64,000 nt of DNA from Actinotalea sp. Marseille-Q4924 (GCF_916618755.1 NZ_CAKAKB010000003.1:620001-684000), one strand, 5' to 3'; shown: positions 25,797-38,258, numbered from the stretch's first letter. Program-made: numbers and translations. The notes: a model not told the origin generated them from the letters alone.

Positions 25797-27926
25797 ATGC
25801 GTCCCGTGACCGACCTGCAGCGCCGCGTCGCCCCGTTCGAGGTGGTGTCGGACTACCAGCCCTCCGGCGACCAGCCCCGGGCCATCGAGCAGCTCACCCG
25901 CCGCGTCCGCGCGGGGGAGAAGGACGTCGTCCTGCTCGGAGCGACCGGTACGGGGAAGTCGGCGACGACGGCCTGGCTCGTGGAGCAGCTGCAGCGGCCG
26001 ACGCTGGTGATGGCGCACAACAAGACCCTCGCCGCGCAGCTCGCCACGGAGTTCCGCGAGCTGCTGCCCAACAACGCGGTCGAGTACTTCGTCTCGTACT
26101 ACGACTACTACCAGCCCGAGGCGTACATCGCGCAGACGGACACCTACATCGAGAAGGACTCCTCCATCAACGAGGAGGTGGAGCGGCTGCGGCACTCCGC
26201 CACCAACTCGCTCCTCACCCGTCGGGACGTGGTCGTCGTCGCGTCGGTGTCGTGCATCTACGGCCTGGGCACGCCGCAGGAGTACGTGGACCGGATGGTC
26301 CGGCTGGCCGTCGGCGACGTCATCGACCGGGACCAGCTCCTGCGCCGCTTCGTCCAGATGCAGTACGCGCGCAACGACATGGCCTTCACACGCGGGACCT
26401 TCCGCGTGCGGGGCGACACGGTCGAGATCATCCCGGTCTACGAGGAGCTCGCCATCCGGATCGAGATGTTCGGGGACGAGGTCGAGTCGATCCAGACGCT
26501 GCACCCGCTGACCGGGGAGGTCCTCCGCCAGGAGCAGGAGACCTTCGTCTTCCCCGCCTCCCACTACGTCGCCGGACCGGAACGCATGGAGCGCGCGGTC
26601 GGGAGCATCGAGGCCGAGCTGGAGGAGCGCCTCGCGGAGCTGGAGCGCCAGAACAAGCTCCTCGAGGCGCAGCGGCTCCGGATGAGGACGACGTACGACA
26701 TCGAGATGATGCGCCAGGTCGGCACGTGCGCCGGCATCGAGAACTACTCCCGGCACATCGACGGCCGTGCGGCGGGCACCCCGCCGCACACGCTCCTGGA
26801 CTACTTCCCCGAGGACTTCCTCCTCGTCATCGACGAGTCCCACGTGACGGTCCCGCAGATCGGGGCGATGTACGAGGGCGACATGTCGCGCAAGCGGGCC
26901 CTCGTCGAGCACGGGTTCCGGCTGCCCAGTGCGATGGACAACCGACCGCTGCGCTGGGAGGAGTTCGTCGAGCGCATCGGGCAGACGGTCTACCTCTCCG
27001 CCACCCCGGGGCCGTACGAGCTGTCCCAGTCCGACGGCGTGGTGGAGCAGATCATCCGGCCGACCGGCCTGGTGGACCCCGAGGTGGTCATCAAGCCGAC
27101 CCGCGGGCAGATCGACGACCTCCTCGAGGAGATCCGCGTCCGTGCCGAGCGCAACGAGCGGGTGCTCGTGACCACGCTGACCAAGAAGATGGCCGAGGAC
27201 CTCACCGACTACCTGCTGGAGAAGGACGTCCGGGTGCGGTACCTGCACTCGGAGGTCGACACGCTGCGGCGCGTGGAGCTCCTCCGCGAGCTGAGGATGG
27301 GCCTCTTCGACGTGCTCGTCGGCATCAACCTGCTGCGGGAGGGCCTCGACCTGCCGGAGGTGTCGCTCGTCAGCATCCTCGACGCGGACAAGGAGGGGTT
27401 CCTGCGCTCAGGCACGTCCCTCATCCAGACCATCGGGCGTGCGGCACGCAACGTGTCCGGCGAGGTCCACATGTACGCCGACACGATCACGCCCTCCATG
27501 GCGCAGGCGATCGACGAGACCAACCGGCGGCGCGAGAAGCAGGTCGCGTACAACCGCGAGCACGGCATCGACCCGACGCCGCTGCGCAAGCGGATCAGCG
27601 ACGTCACCGACATGCTCGCGCGGGAGGACATCGACACGGCTCAGCTCCTCGAGGGCGGTTACCGCAACCCCGGCAAGGGGACGGGCAGGGGCAAGGGCAA
27701 GGGCCGCGCGCCGGTACCCGCCGGCGGTGTCGGCGGCGAGGGCGACAGCCCGCGGGCCCGGATGGCCGCGGTCCCGGCCGGCGAGCTGGCGGAGCTCATC
27801 CAGGAGCTCTCCGAGCAGATGCACGGGGCCGCGGCCGAGCTCCAGTTCGAGCTGGCCGCCCGTCTCCGCGACGAGATCTCCGGGCTGAAGAAGGAGCTGC
27901 GCGACATGCAGGCTGCGACCGCCTGA
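25797..27926 (+). CDS. uvrB: UvrABC excinuclease subunit B
   Basis: A 709-residue damage-verification helicase-like subunit. Walker A GATGTGKS is at residues 48-55, the beta-hairpin region [20 protein letters not shown] near 103-122 and the DESH box in [12 protein letters not shown]. Helicase motif [17 protein letters not shown] and [15 protein letters not shown] are intact. The C-terminal UVR domain ([21 protein letters not shown]) is preceded by a Gly/Lys linker ([16 protein letters not shown]). The ATG at 25797 fits both the family N-terminus and the -10 just upstream. Confidence 0.97.
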   Translation: MRPVTDLQRRVAPFEVVSDYQPSGDQPRAIEQLTRRVRAGEKDVVLLGATGTGKSATTAWLVEQLQRPTLVMAHNKTLAAQLATEFRELLPNNAVEYFVSYYDYYQPEAYIAQTDTYIEKDSSINEEVERLRHSATNSLLTRRDVVVVASVSCIYGLGTPQEYVDRMVRLAVGDVIDRDQLLRRFVQMQYARNDMAFTRGTFRVRGDTVEIIPVYEELAIRIEMFGDEVESIQTLHPLTGEVLRQEQETFVFPASHYVAGPERMERAVGSIEAELEERLAELERQNKLLEAQRLRMRTTYDIEMMRQVGTCAGIENYSRHIDGRAAGTPPHTLLDYFPEDFLLVIDESHVTVPQIGAMYEGDMSRKRALVEHGFRLPSAMDNRPLRWEEFVERIGQTVYLSATPGPYELSQSDGVVEQIIRPTGLVDPEVVIKPTRGQIDDLLEEIRVRAERNERVLVTTLTKKMAEDLTDYLLEKDVRVRYLHSEVDTLRRVELLRELRMGLFDVLVGINLLREGLDLPEVSLVSILDADKEGFLRSGTSLIQTIGRAARNVSGEVHMYADTITPSMAQAIDETNRRREKQVAYNREHGIDPTPLRKRISDVTDMLAREDIDTAQLLEGGYRNPGKGTGRGKGKGRAPVPAGGVGGEGDSPRARMAAVPAGELAELIQELSEQMHGAAAELQFELAARLRDEISGLKKELRDMQAATA

Positions 27927-28052
27927 CCTCTGCCGGGGTGGGGCTCGGCGCTCTCGTGGCAGGGCTTCTCAAGGGACTCGCAGCCCTCCCGGGACCGGGC
28001 GCACCTCACCGCGAGCAGAGCGCGGGGTCCGCTGCGGGTCTATGCTCACCCG

Positions 28053-28183
28053 GTTGGAGGGGAGTACTCCCGCCGCGGTGGCATCGTCATCACGGCTGAC
28101 GTGACCGTCAGCCCGGTGCGCCGGTCCGGCCCTCAGGGGCGGGCGGAGGAGACCTCCGGTACCCCGATCTCTCGTACCGGAGG
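28053..28183 (+). ncRNA. yybP-ykoY manganese riboswitch upstream of terC
   Basis: The conserved GGGGAGTA loop (28059-28066), ATCGTCATCACGG segment (28082-28094), a 7-bp variable hairpin (28094-28100 with 28107-28113) and the 3' GGAGGAGACC match the yybP-ykoY family (Rfam RF00080), which binds Mn2+ and often precedes terC genes in actinobacteria. P1 pairs GGAGG 28056-28060 with CCTCC 28153-28157. The same CCTCC can instead pair with the terC Shine-Dalgarno in a perfect 10-bp hairpin (28153-28162 with 28174-28183). The two folds exclude each other, predicting translation switched ON by Mn2+. Confidence 0.88.
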
Positions 28184-28187
28184 TTCT

Positions 28188-29318
28188 GTGGACGTCCCCC
28201 TGTGGGTCTGGCTCGCGACTGTCATCGGCGTCCTCGCCCTGGTCGTCTTCGACTTCTTCGCGCACGTGCGGACCCCGCACGAGCCGACGTTCCGGGAGTC
28301 GGCGATCTGGTCGACCGTGTACATCGCCCTCGCCATCGTGTTCGGACTCGGCCTCATGGCGGTCGCCGGCACGACGTCCGGCGGCGAGTACTTCGCCGGC
28401 TACGTGACGGAGAAGAGCCTGTCCGTCGACAACCTCTTCGTCTTCCTCATCATCATGACCAGGTTCGCGGTGCCGCGGCCGTACCAGCAGAAGGTCCTGC
28501 TGGTGGGGGTCGCGATCGCGATCGTGCTGCGCGGCCTGTTCATCTGGGCGGGCGCCGCGGCGATCGAGCAGTTCTCGTGGGTCTTCTACCTGTTCGGTGC
28601 CTTCCTGGTGTACACGGCGGTGAAGCTCGCCCGCGAGAAGCACGACGAGGACGCGCCCGCCGAGTTCAAGGACACCCGGCTGCTGCGGCTCGTCCGCCGC
28701 GTCGTACCGTCGACCACCGAGTACCACAGCGACCGGCTCTGGGTGCGCAAGGCCGGTCGGCGGGTGGCCACACCCATGCTCATCGTGATGATCGCCATCG
28801 GGTCGACCGACCTGCTGTTCGCGCTCGACTCGATCCCGGCCATCTTCGGGCTCACGAAGGAGCCGTACATCGTCTTCACGACGAACGCCTTCGCGCTCCT
28901 CGGGCTGCGGCAGCTGTACTTCCTCCTCGGCGGCCTGCTCCAGCGGCTCGTGTACCTGTCCCAGGGCCTCGCTGTGATCCTCGGCTTCATCGGCGTCAAG
29001 CTCGTCCTCGAGGCGCTCCACACGAACGAGCTGCCGTTCATCAACGGCGGTGAGCACGTCGAGTGGGCGCCCGAGATCCCGATCTGGCTCTCCTTGATGG
29101 TGATCCTCGGCACCCTCACGGTCGCCACGATCGCCAGCCTGCTCGCGACGCGCCGCCGCGAGCAGCACGTCGAGTCCGTCGCGGAGCAGGGCGACCTCAG
29201 CCGCCAGGGCGTCGACCCGGAGTCGGCAGGCACCCCGGTCGCCGAGGCGCCCCTGAGCCACTCCGCGCGGGTCAGCCGGCTCGGCGACGCGACGGACGAG
29301 CGGGACGCGCGCGACTGA
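28188..29318 (+). CDS. TerC family integral membrane protein (second copy, riboswitch-controlled)
   Basis: A 376-residue TerC/Alx-type protein, a likely Mn2+ exporter given the riboswitch. Motifs are TEKSLSVDNLFVF near residue 78, GSTDLLFALDSIPAIFGLT and FTTNAFALLGLRQLYFLLGG, with conserved membrane Asp residues. About seven to nine membrane spans are apparent and the C-terminal 60 residues are charged. The GTG at 28188 is the real start: GGAGG at 28179-28183 is 4 nt upstream, while the in-frame codons before it are riboswitch sequence. It is about as long as the copy at 7165 and clearly paralogous. Confidence 0.92.
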   Translation: MDVPLWVWLATVIGVLALVVFDFFAHVRTPHEPTFRESAIWSTVYIALAIVFGLGLMAVAGTTSGGEYFAGYVTEKSLSVDNLFVFLIIMTRFAVPRPYQQKVLLVGVAIAIVLRGLFIWAGAAAIEQFSWVFYLFGAFLVYTAVKLAREKHDEDAPAEFKDTRLLRLVRRVVPSTTEYHSDRLWVRKAGRRVATPMLIVMIAIGSTDLLFALDSIPAIFGLTKEPYIVFTTNAFALLGLRQLYFLLGGLLQRLVYLSQGLAVILGFIGVKLVLEALHTNELPFINGGEHVEWAPEIPIWLSLMVILGTLTVATIASLLATRRREQHVESVAEQGDLSRQGVDPESAGTPVAEAPLSHSARVSRLGDATDERDARD

Positions 29319-29344
29319 CCGGCGTCGGCGCCGCCCGGGAGCCC

Positions 29345-29668
29345 CTACGCGAAGGCGCCGGTGACCAGCTCCCACTCGCGGACCGTGCGCGACGCGATCA
29401 GTCCGGCCCCCCGGAACGGGTCGTCGTCGAGGATCCGCAGGGCGGCCTGCGCGCTGTCGGCACGGAGCAGCAGGAGCGCGCCGGGCGCTCCGGGCTCGCC
29501 GGGAGCGGCGGCGCCGTCGTCGGTCAGCGGCTCGCCGCGCAGCGGGCCGCTCGCGAGCAGGACCCCGTCGGCGTGGAGCCGTCCCATGAAGCTGCGGTGC
29601 GCGGGCCGGCCGGCGTCGAGGACACCGGGCCTGGAGTCGTAGCGGTACTCGATCGCGTAGATGGGCAC
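29345..29668 (-). CDS. YciI-like protein (YCII family)
   Basis: A 107-residue dimeric ferredoxin-like fold protein. It starts VPIYAIEYRYDSRPG and has AHRSFMGRLHADGVLLASGPLR, matching the YCII pattern with a conserved His (residue ~22) and Asp in HADG, then DDPFRGAGL and REWELVTG. YCII proteins are of mostly unknown catalysis; some act as hydrolases or dehalogenases. The GTG at 29668 has CACACT ending 6 nt upstream and no ribosome-binding site, so it may be leaderless; a longer in-frame start at 29779 adds unconserved residues. Convergent with terC. Confidence 0.85.
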   Translation of the reverse strand: MPIYAIEYRYDSRPGVLDAGRPAHRSFMGRLHADGVLLASGPLRGEPLTDDGAAAPGEPGAPGALLLLRADSAQAALRILDDDPFRGAGLIASRTVREWELVTGAFA

Positions 29669-29820
29669 GGGACCAGTGTGACGTGCCGGCGCCGCCGGGG
29701 ACGCCGGCTCGGCGTGCATCTCGTCGCTCTGAGCCGTAGCGTCTGAGCGGTGCCCTGCGCGAACCGGCGGCACCGCCATGATCGGCCGGACGAGGTCGGC
29801 GCGGGACGAAGGAGAGGGAC

Positions 29821-31185
29821 GTGACGCCAGGGCCTGTCGACGTGGCCCACGGCGTCGTCCTCGACGGGCGGTACCGCATCGAGGACGTCGTCGGCCAGGG
29901 CGGCATGGCGACCGTGTACCGGGCGCACGACGAGGCGCTCGGCCGCGACGTCGCGGTGAAGCTCTTCCCTCCCACGCCCGACTCGGACGAGGTGCTCCGG
30001 CACCAGGCCGAGATCAAGGTGCTCTCGCAGATGAACCACCCGGGCCTCGTCGCCCTCCACGACGCCGGCTCGGCCTACGCCGGGGGCCCCCTCCAGCAGA
30101 CGTACATCGTCATGGAGCTGGTGCCGGGGCCGACGCTCGCCGACCTCCTCGCCACGGGTCCGCTGACGTCGACGCACACCGCGCGGATCGGGCGTCAGCT
30201 CGCCGAGGCGATCGCGACCGTGCATGCCGCCGACGTCGTCCACCGTGACATCAAGCCCGCCAACATCCTGCTCGTCGAGCGCGCCTCCGCGGTGCGCGAG
30301 GCGCCGGACGCAGCCCTGACGACGGGCCCGATCGTCAAGCTGGCGGACTTCGGGATCGCCCGCTTCGCCGACGGCGCCCGGCTCACGATGACGGGGACGA
30401 CGCTGGGCACGGCCACCTACCTCAGCCCCGAGCAGGCGACGGGGGCGGGCGCAGGTCCGCCGACGGACGTGTACGCGCTCGGCCTCGTGCTGCTCGAGTG
30501 CCTGACCGGCCGCAGGGCCTTCACGGGCACCGTCGCGGAGGTCGCGGCGGCGCGCCTGACGACGGACCCGCCCATCCCGCCCGACGTCGGCCCGGAGTGG
30601 ACCGCCCTGCTCCAGGGCATGACCGCGCGGGAGCCGGAGGCGCGGCTCACGATGGTCGAGGCGGCACGTCGTCTCGGTGCGCTCGCCGGGGCCGGCCGTG
30701 GCACCGGCGCTGCCGAGCAGGCCGTGCTCCTCGCCCCGGCGGCGCCGGGGATCGTCGTGCCGGGGGACGCCGACGGGACGGCGCCGCACCGCATGGGGAC
30801 CGACACCGGCCCGGCAGCCATGCACGCCACGCATGCCCCCGCCCCGTCGCGCCGCGACCGGCGCGCGGCGGCGGGGACCGTCCAGCGGCCCGGGCGAACG
30901 GACCACGACCCGGACGCCACCGGGCGGACCCAGCCGATCCCGCTCGTGCCCGCGTCGGTCCCACCCGCGACGGCCCGCGGGCGCGCGGGCGCGCGTGCCC
31001 GGCAGACCGTCCGGCGGCGCTGGGCGATCCTCGTGGCGGTCGCCGTGGTGCTGCTCGCCTCGGTGGCCCTGGTGATCGGTCTCGCGGCCGGGGACCGCGG
31101 TGCCTCCGAGCCGCCGCCGTACCCGGCCGTCGAGGGCGAGCTCGGTGAGGTCCTGGAGGACCTGCAGCGGAGCGTCGAGCCGTGA
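29821..31185 (+). CDS. Membrane-anchored Ser/Thr protein kinase (PknB-type Hanks kinase)
   Basis: A 454-residue kinase. Kinase domain about 14-285: glycine loop GQGGMATVY (25-33), catalytic Lys47 in VAVKLF, HRDIKPANILL, DFG in LADFGIARF and the activation segment TMTGTTLGTATYLSPEQA. A Pro/Arg/Ala-rich juxtamembrane stretch follows, then one membrane span (about 401-424) and an extracytoplasmic tail of only ~30 residues (AVEGELGEVLEDLQRSVEP) without PASTA repeats. GAAGGAGAG precedes the GTG at 29821. The next gene, a lipoprotein, overlaps it by 4 nt and may be its extracytoplasmic partner (inference). Confidence 0.92.
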   Translation: MTPGPVDVAHGVVLDGRYRIEDVVGQGGMATVYRAHDEALGRDVAVKLFPPTPDSDEVLRHQAEIKVLSQMNHPGLVALHDAGSAYAGGPLQQTYIVMELVPGPTLADLLATGPLTSTHTARIGRQLAEAIATVHAADVVHRDIKPANILLVERASAVREAPDAALTTGPIVKLADFGIARFADGARLTMTGTTLGTATYLSPEQATGAGAGPPTDVYALGLVLLECLTGRRAFTGTVAEVAAARLTTDPPIPPDVGPEWTALLQGMTAREPEARLTMVEAARRLGALAGAGRGTGAAEQAVLLAPAAPGIVVPGDADGTAPHRMGTDTGPAAMHATHAPAPSRRDRRAAAGTVQRPGRTDHDPDATGRTQPIPLVPASVPPATARGRAGARARQTVRRRWAILVAVAVVLLASVALVIGLAAGDRGASEPPPYPAVEGELGEVLEDLQRSVEP

Positions 31186-31811
31186 GCCGCGTCGGGATGC
31201 GCCACCGGACGGCCGCGGTGCTGGTGGCGGCCGCGACGGCCCTGGCCGGCTGCGGCGCGCAGCCTGTGGACCTCGCCGCCGACGCGGCGGCGCGGCTCCA
31301 GGAGGCCGTGTGGTCCGTGTCGTCGGCGGCCGCGCAGGGACGCCACGACGCCGCTGCGGCAGCGCTCGCCCGCGTGAGGTCCGAGCTCGACGTGGCGGTC
31401 GAGGACGGTGACATCTCCGTGCAGCGGTACCGCGCGGTCGACGAGGCCCTGCGCGCCGTGGAGGCCGAGCTGACCGCCGTGCGGGAGGCGGTCGCGTCCC
31501 CGGCGGACGACGACGCAGCTGCCGAGGCCCCGGTGGCCGAGGAGCCCGGGACCGAGGTGGTGGAGCCGGTCGTGCCGGTCGACCCGGCGCCGCCGGCCCC
31601 GCCGGCACCGGCCCCCCAGGCGCCGGCCGACGAGGACGCGCAGCAGGGCAACGAGGGGAACCAGGGCAACGGCGTGGGGCCGGACGGCAACCGCGGGCGT
31701 GGCGGCGGTCAGGGCGGCTCCGGCAAGGGTCAGGGGCGCTCGCCGGCCCACGCGCCGGGGCAGTCGCCGGTCCACCCCTCCGGCCAGCGGGGTCCCGCCG
31801 GGCGGGAGTGA
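31182..31811 (+). CDS. Putative lipoprotein coupled to the Ser/Thr kinase
   Basis: A 209-residue exported protein. The signal MRHRTAAVLVAAATALAGC has a lipobox LAGC, placing acylated Cys near residue 24. Residues ~28-105 are a helical domain rich in Ala/Glu/Arg (DAAARLQEAVWSVSSAAAQG, ALARVRSELDVAVEDG). The second half is disordered: an Ala/Pro/Glu run, then Gly/Asn/Gln/Ser-rich repeats (NEGNQGNGVGPDGNRGRGGG). No known family is recognised. The 4-nt GTGA overlap with the kinase gene indicates coupled translation. It may anchor in the membrane and interact with the cell wall. Confidence 0.72.
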   Translation: MSRVGMRHRTAAVLVAAATALAGCGAQPVDLAADAAARLQEAVWSVSSAAAQGRHDAAAAALARVRSELDVAVEDGDISVQRYRAVDEALRAVEAELTAVREAVASPADDDAAAEAPVAEEPGTEVVEPVVPVDPAPPAPPAPAPQAPADEDAQQGNEGNQGNGVGPDGNRGRGGGQGGSGKGQGRSPAHAPGQSPVHPSGQRGPAGRE

Positions 31812-31821
31812 GGCCGGCGTC

Positions 31822-32523
31822 TCACCAGCCGCGGCGCCACCACTCGGCACGGTGCGGGCGCTCCGCCCCGAGCGTCGTGTCGCGACCGTGGCCGGGGTAC
31901 ACCCACGTGTCGTCCGAGAGGGTGCCGAAGACGCGCTGCTCGAGGTCGGTCATGAGCGTCCGGAACGCGGCCGCGTCGGCCGTCTTCCCCGGTCCTCCGG
32001 GGAACAGGCTGTCCCCGGTGAACAGGTGCGCGCGGCCGGGGACCGCGTCGGGGCCGGCTCCGCGGGCGGGCTCGCGGTACAGGAGCGCGAGCGAGCCGGG
32101 CGTGTGCCCGCGCAGCGCCACGACCTCCAGGACGACGTGGCCCACCGATACGAGGTCGCCGTGGTGCAGCCGACGGTGCACCGCGGCGGGGACGGCGGCC
32201 GCGTCGTCCGCGCCGCACGCGTGGTGCGCGCCGGTCACGGCCAGCACCGACTCCAGGGCACCGACGTGGTCGGCGTGGCGGTGCGTGGTGACGACGGTGC
32301 TCAGCCGGGCCGTGGGGGAGCCCTCCCTGATGAGCGCCAGCAGCCGGTCCGGCTCGGCGGCAGCGTCGACCAGCAGCTGGTCACCGCCGACGCGGGAGGT
32401 CAGCAGGTAGGAGTTGTTGTCCATCGGCCCCACGGAGAGCTTGCGGATCACGACCTCGTCGAGGACGCGCGCCTGCGGCGGCCCGCCCGGGACGACGTCT
32501 CCGGTGTAGCTCATGGCGTCCAT
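31822..32523 (-). CDS. MBL-fold metallo-hydrolase (glyoxalase II-like)
   Basis: A 233-residue metallo-beta-lactamase fold hydrolase. The metal motif [11 protein letters not shown] is near residue 79-89; further ligands are in [26 protein letters not shown] and [12 protein letters not shown]. The layout resembles hydroxyacylglutathione hydrolase-like enzymes common in actinobacteria, which may process mycothiol or other thioesters (inference). ATG 32523 follows GAGGAG; a longer in-frame start at 32607 adds 28 unconserved residues and would cut into the uvrA promoter region. Convergent with the lipoprotein gene (10-nt gap). Confidence 0.88.
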   Translation of the reverse strand: MDAMSYTGDVVPGGPPQARVLDEVVIRKLSVGPMDNNSYLLTSRVGGDQLLVDAAAEPDRLLALIREGSPTARLSTVVTTHRHADHVGALESVLAVTGAHHACGADDAAAVPAAVHRRLHHGDLVSVGHVVLEVVALRGHTPGSLALLYREPARGAGPDAVPGRAHLFTGDSLFPGGPGKTADAAAFRTLMTDLEQRVFGTLSDDTWVYPGHGRDTTLGAERPHRAEWWRRGW

Positions 32524-32599
32524 CGTGCTCCTCGTGGGGCGCCGGCGCAGGGGCCGCTCGTCCCGGCCGTCGACGGCTGAGGACGGGCTGGGTGTGACA

Positions 32600-32615
32600 T
32601 CGAACACTTGTACGA
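32600..32615. promoter_or_regulatory. LexA-type SOS box upstream of uvrA
   Basis: TCGAAC-ACTT-GTACGA matches the actinobacterial LexA operator TCGAAC-N4-GTTCGA at 11 of 12 positions. It overlaps the candidate -35 (TTGTAC, 32608-32613) of uvrA, a position suited to repression. Confidence 0.75.
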
Positions 32616-32636
32616 CAGTCGGCGGGCACGTACGAT
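32608..32636 (+). promoter_or_regulatory. uvrA promoter (-35 TTGTAC, -10 TACGAT), leaderless
   Basis: TTGTAC at 32608-32613 and TACGAT at 32631-32636 have a 17-nt spacer. The -10 ends 6 nt before the GTG at 32643, so the transcript should start at or beside the start codon. Confidence 0.65.
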
Positions 32637-32642
32637 GCTGCG

Positions 32643-35504
<2,862 letters not shown>

Positions 35505-35506
35505 GG

Positions 35507-36016
35507 TCAGCCGACGGCGCCCTGGGCCACGCGGGAGGGGGCGGCGTCGAGGCGGACCGGGAAGTTGACGGAGCGGGCGATGAAGCAGTGCTCGTGGGCG
35601 CGTGCGTGCAGGCCGGCGAGCTCGCCGTCGGTGACCGTCCGGCCGTCGTCGCGCAGCGGCCCCGCGAGCGTCACGCACGGCCGCAGGACGACCTCGCGGA
35701 ACTGGCCGTGGCCGGCGCCCTCGACCCGCATCGTGCCGGTGGCGCGGTCGGTGTAGCCGACGACGACCACGCCGTCCGCCGACGCGAGGTGGAGGAACCA
35801 GAGCATGTGGCACTGGGCCAGCGCGGCGACCAGGAGCTCCTCCGGGCTGAACCGCCCGGGGTCGCCGCGGAAGGCGGGGTCGGCGGAGCCGAGCAGCGGC
35901 GGCTTGGACCCGATCCGGACCTCGTGGTCCCGGGAGTACGCGGTGTAGCTCGTCGTGCCGGACTCGCCCGCACCGGTCCAGACGACGTCGGCTGTGTAGC
36001 TGTGCAGGAGTCCCAT
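35507..36016 (-). CDS. OsmC family peroxide/peroxiredoxin-like protein
   Basis: A 169-residue OsmC/Ohr-fold protein that would reduce organic or fatty acid hydroperoxides through two cysteines. The first redox Cys is in [16 protein letters not shown] and the second in [15 protein letters not shown]. The segment [19 protein letters not shown] is the family hallmark. TAGCCT ends 6 nt before the ATG at 36016 with no ribosome-binding site, so the mRNA is probably leaderless. It is divergent from uvrC and convergent to uvrA. Confidence 0.9.
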   Translation of the reverse strand: MGLLHSYTADVVWTGAGESGTTSYTAYSRDHEVRIGSKPPLLGSADPAFRGDPGRFSPEELLVAALAQCHMLWFLHLASADGVVVVGYTDRATGTMRVEGAGHGQFREVVLRPCVTLAGPLRDDGRTVTDGELAGLHARAHEHCFIARSVNFPVRLDAAPSRVAQGAVG

Positions 36017-36022
36017 CTGCCG

Positions 36023-36028
36023 AGGCTA
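36023..36028 (-). promoter_or_regulatory. Leaderless-type -10 (TAGCCT, minus strand) of the OsmC gene
   Basis: On the minus strand TAGCCT ends 6 nt before the ATG at 36016. Confidence 0.55.
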
Positions 36029-36136
36029 CCGGCCGCACCGGCGTGCGCCCAGGACCGGCGCGGAACCCCGTCGGGCAGGAGCCGTCCTCGGCGGCCACCG
36101 GCGCGGTCGTCGTCCGGGTCTGTCGGTGCGGCGAAC

Positions 36137-36142
36137 TAGGCT
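36137..36142 (+). promoter_or_regulatory. Leaderless-type -10 (TAGGCT) of uvrC
   Basis: TAGGCT ends 7 nt before the ATG at 36150; no Shine-Dalgarno sequence is present. This supports ATG 36150 over starts further upstream. Confidence 0.6.
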
Positions 36143-36149
36143 CGTGCGC

Positions 36150-38258
36150 ATGGCCGATCCCGCCACGTACCGTCCGCGACCCGGCCAGGTCCCCGACTCT
36201 CCCGGCGTGTACCGCTTCAAGGACGAGCACGGCCGGGTGGTCTACGTCGGCAAGGCCAAGAGCCTCCGCTCGCGGCTCGCCAGCTACTTCCAGGACCTCT
36301 CCGCGCTGCACCCGCGCACCCAGCAGATGGTCACGACCGCGGCGTCGGTGGAGTGGACGGTCGTGGGCACGGAGGTGGAGGCCCTCGCGCTGGAGTACTC
36401 CTGGATCAAGGAGTTCGACCCCCGCTTCAACGTGAAGTACCGGGACGACAAGTCCTACCCGTACCTCGCCGTGACCCTCGGCGAGGAGTACCCCCGGGTC
36501 CAGGTGATGCGCGGCCGGAAGCGGCCCGGGACCCGCTACTTCGGCCCGTACGCCCACGCCTGGGCCATCCGCGAGACGGTCGACCTGCTGCTGCGGGTCT
36601 TCCCGGTCCGCACGTGCAGCGCGGGCGTGTTCCGTCGCGCCAGGCAGACGGGCCGGCCCTGCCTGCTCGGGTACATCGACAAGTGCTCGGCGCCGTGCGT
36701 CGGCCGGGTGAGCGAGGCCGAGCACCGCACCCTCGCCGAGGACTTCTGCGACTTCATGGCGGGGGAGACGGCGCGCTTCACGCGTCGCCTCACCGCCCAG
36801 ATGAGGGCGGCCGCCGCGGAGATGGACTACGAGCGGGCGGCCCGCCTCCGGGACGACATCGGCGCCCTCGAGCGGGCGACCGAGAAGAACGCCGTCGTCC
36901 TCGCCGACGGCACCGACGCCGACGTCTTCGCCCTGGTCGGGGACGAGCTCGAGGCGGCCGTGCAGGTCTTCCACGTCCGGGACGGGCGCATCCGCGGTCA
37001 GCGGGGCTGGGTCGTGGAGAAGGTGGAGGACATCACCGACGCCGAGCTCGTCGAGCACCTCCTGCAGCAGGTCTACGGCGACGAGGGCGGCTGGTCGGCC
37101 CCCGAGCGCGACTCCGGGGGTGCGCGGCGCCCGGAGCAGGTGCGGGTCGCCGAGAGCGCCGTGCCGCGCGAGGTCCTCGTGCCGGTCCTGCCGCCGGACG
37201 TCGAGCAGGTGACGGCGTGGCTCAGCGGCGTGCGGGGCTCGCGCGTCCGGGTCCGCGTGCCGCAGCGCGGCGACAAGCGCGACCTCGCCGAGACGGTGCG
37301 GCGCAACGCGGAGCAGTCCCTGGTGCTGCACCGCACCCGACGCGCCGGCGACCTGACGACCCGGAGCCAGGCGCTCCAGGAGCTCCAGGAGGCGCTGGAC
37401 CTGCCGACGGCGCCGCTGCGGATCGAGTGCTACGACATCTCGACCACGCAGGGCACGCACCAGGTGGGGTCCATGGTGGTCTTCGAGGACGGCCTGGCGC
37501 GCAAGGGGGAGTACCGCAGCTTCGTCGTCCGCGGTGCGGACGGGGAAGGCGCCCGGGACGACACCGCCGCGATGTACGAGGTGATCACCCGGAGGTTCCG
37601 GCGCTACCTGCAGGAGCAGGAGGAGTCCGGGGACCTGCCCCTCGGCGAGTCCGACGACGACGTCCTGCCGCACCCGTCGCCGGGACGGGAGGTGTCCGCC
37701 GAGGCCCGTCGGCCCGGCCGGTTCGCGTACCCGCCGCAGCTCGTCGTCGTGGACGGGGGGCCGCCGCAGGTCGCGGCCGCCGCCCGCGCCCTGGCGGACC
37801 TCGGCATCGACGACGTCGCCCTGTGCGGCCTCGCGAAGCGGCTGGAGGAGGTCTGGCTGCCGGGGGCGGACTACCCGGTGATCCTCCAGCGCAGCTCCGA
37901 GGGCCTGTACCTGCTCCAGCGCGTCCGCGACGAGGCGCACCGGTTCGCCATCCGGCACCACCGGTCGCGCCGGAGCAAGAGCATGACGGTGTCTGCGCTC
38001 GACGGCGTACCGGGCCTCGGCCCGTCCCGCAGCGCGGCGCTGCTCAAGCACTTCGGCTCCGTCAAGAGGCTCCGTGCCGCGACCGTGGAGGAGATCGCGA
38101 CCGTCAAGGGCATGGGGGCGAGGACGGCGCAGGCCGTGGTGGACGCCCTGCAGCGCGAGGGCCGTGCCGACCAGGACGGTCCCGACCGGAACGGTGCCGA
38201 CCACAGCGGTGGAGGCCGCGGCACCCGCCAGGACGCGCCTGGCATGCTGGAGGCATGA
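36150..38258 (+). CDS. uvrC: UvrABC excinuclease subunit C
   Basis: A 702-residue endonuclease that cuts both sides of the lesion. The GIY-YIG nuclease occupies about 10-100 ([31 protein letters not shown]). A Cys cluster ([32 protein letters not shown]) may hold an Fe-S or Zn site. The UVR motif is [20 protein letters not shown]. The RNase H-like nuclease holds IECYDIST and [11 protein letters not shown]-terminal helix-hairpin-helix pair ([35 protein letters not shown]) follows. It overlaps rapZ by 4 nt (ATGA). Confidence 0.97.
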   Translation: MADPATYRPRPGQVPDSPGVYRFKDEHGRVVYVGKAKSLRSRLASYFQDLSALHPRTQQMVTTAASVEWTVVGTEVEALALEYSWIKEFDPRFNVKYRDDKSYPYLAVTLGEEYPRVQVMRGRKRPGTRYFGPYAHAWAIRETVDLLLRVFPVRTCSAGVFRRARQTGRPCLLGYIDKCSAPCVGRVSEAEHRTLAEDFCDFMAGETARFTRRLTAQMRAAAAEMDYERAARLRDDIGALERATEKNAVVLADGTDADVFALVGDELEAAVQVFHVRDGRIRGQRGWVVEKVEDITDAELVEHLLQQVYGDEGGWSAPERDSGGARRPEQVRVAESAVPREVLVPVLPPDVEQVTAWLSGVRGSRVRVRVPQRGDKRDLAETVRRNAEQSLVLHRTRRAGDLTTRSQALQELQEALDLPTAPLRIECYDISTTQGTHQVGSMVVFEDGLARKGEYRSFVVRGADGEGARDDTAAMYEVITRRFRRYLQEQEESGDLPLGESDDDVLPHPSPGREVSAEARRPGRFAYPPQLVVVDGGPPQVAAAARALADLGIDDVALCGLAKRLEEVWLPGADYPVILQRSSEGLYLLQRVRDEAHRFAIRHHRSRRSKSMTVSALDGVPGLGPSRSAALLKHFGSVKRLRAATVEEIATVKGMGARTAQAVVDALQREGRADQDGPDRNGADHSGGGRGTRQDAPGMLEA

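Noticed and set aside
28101-28187. An upstream start for the second TerC giving 29 extra residues
   Set aside because: This stretch is the riboswitch aptamer and expression platform; the GGAGG-spaced GTG at 28188 is the better start.
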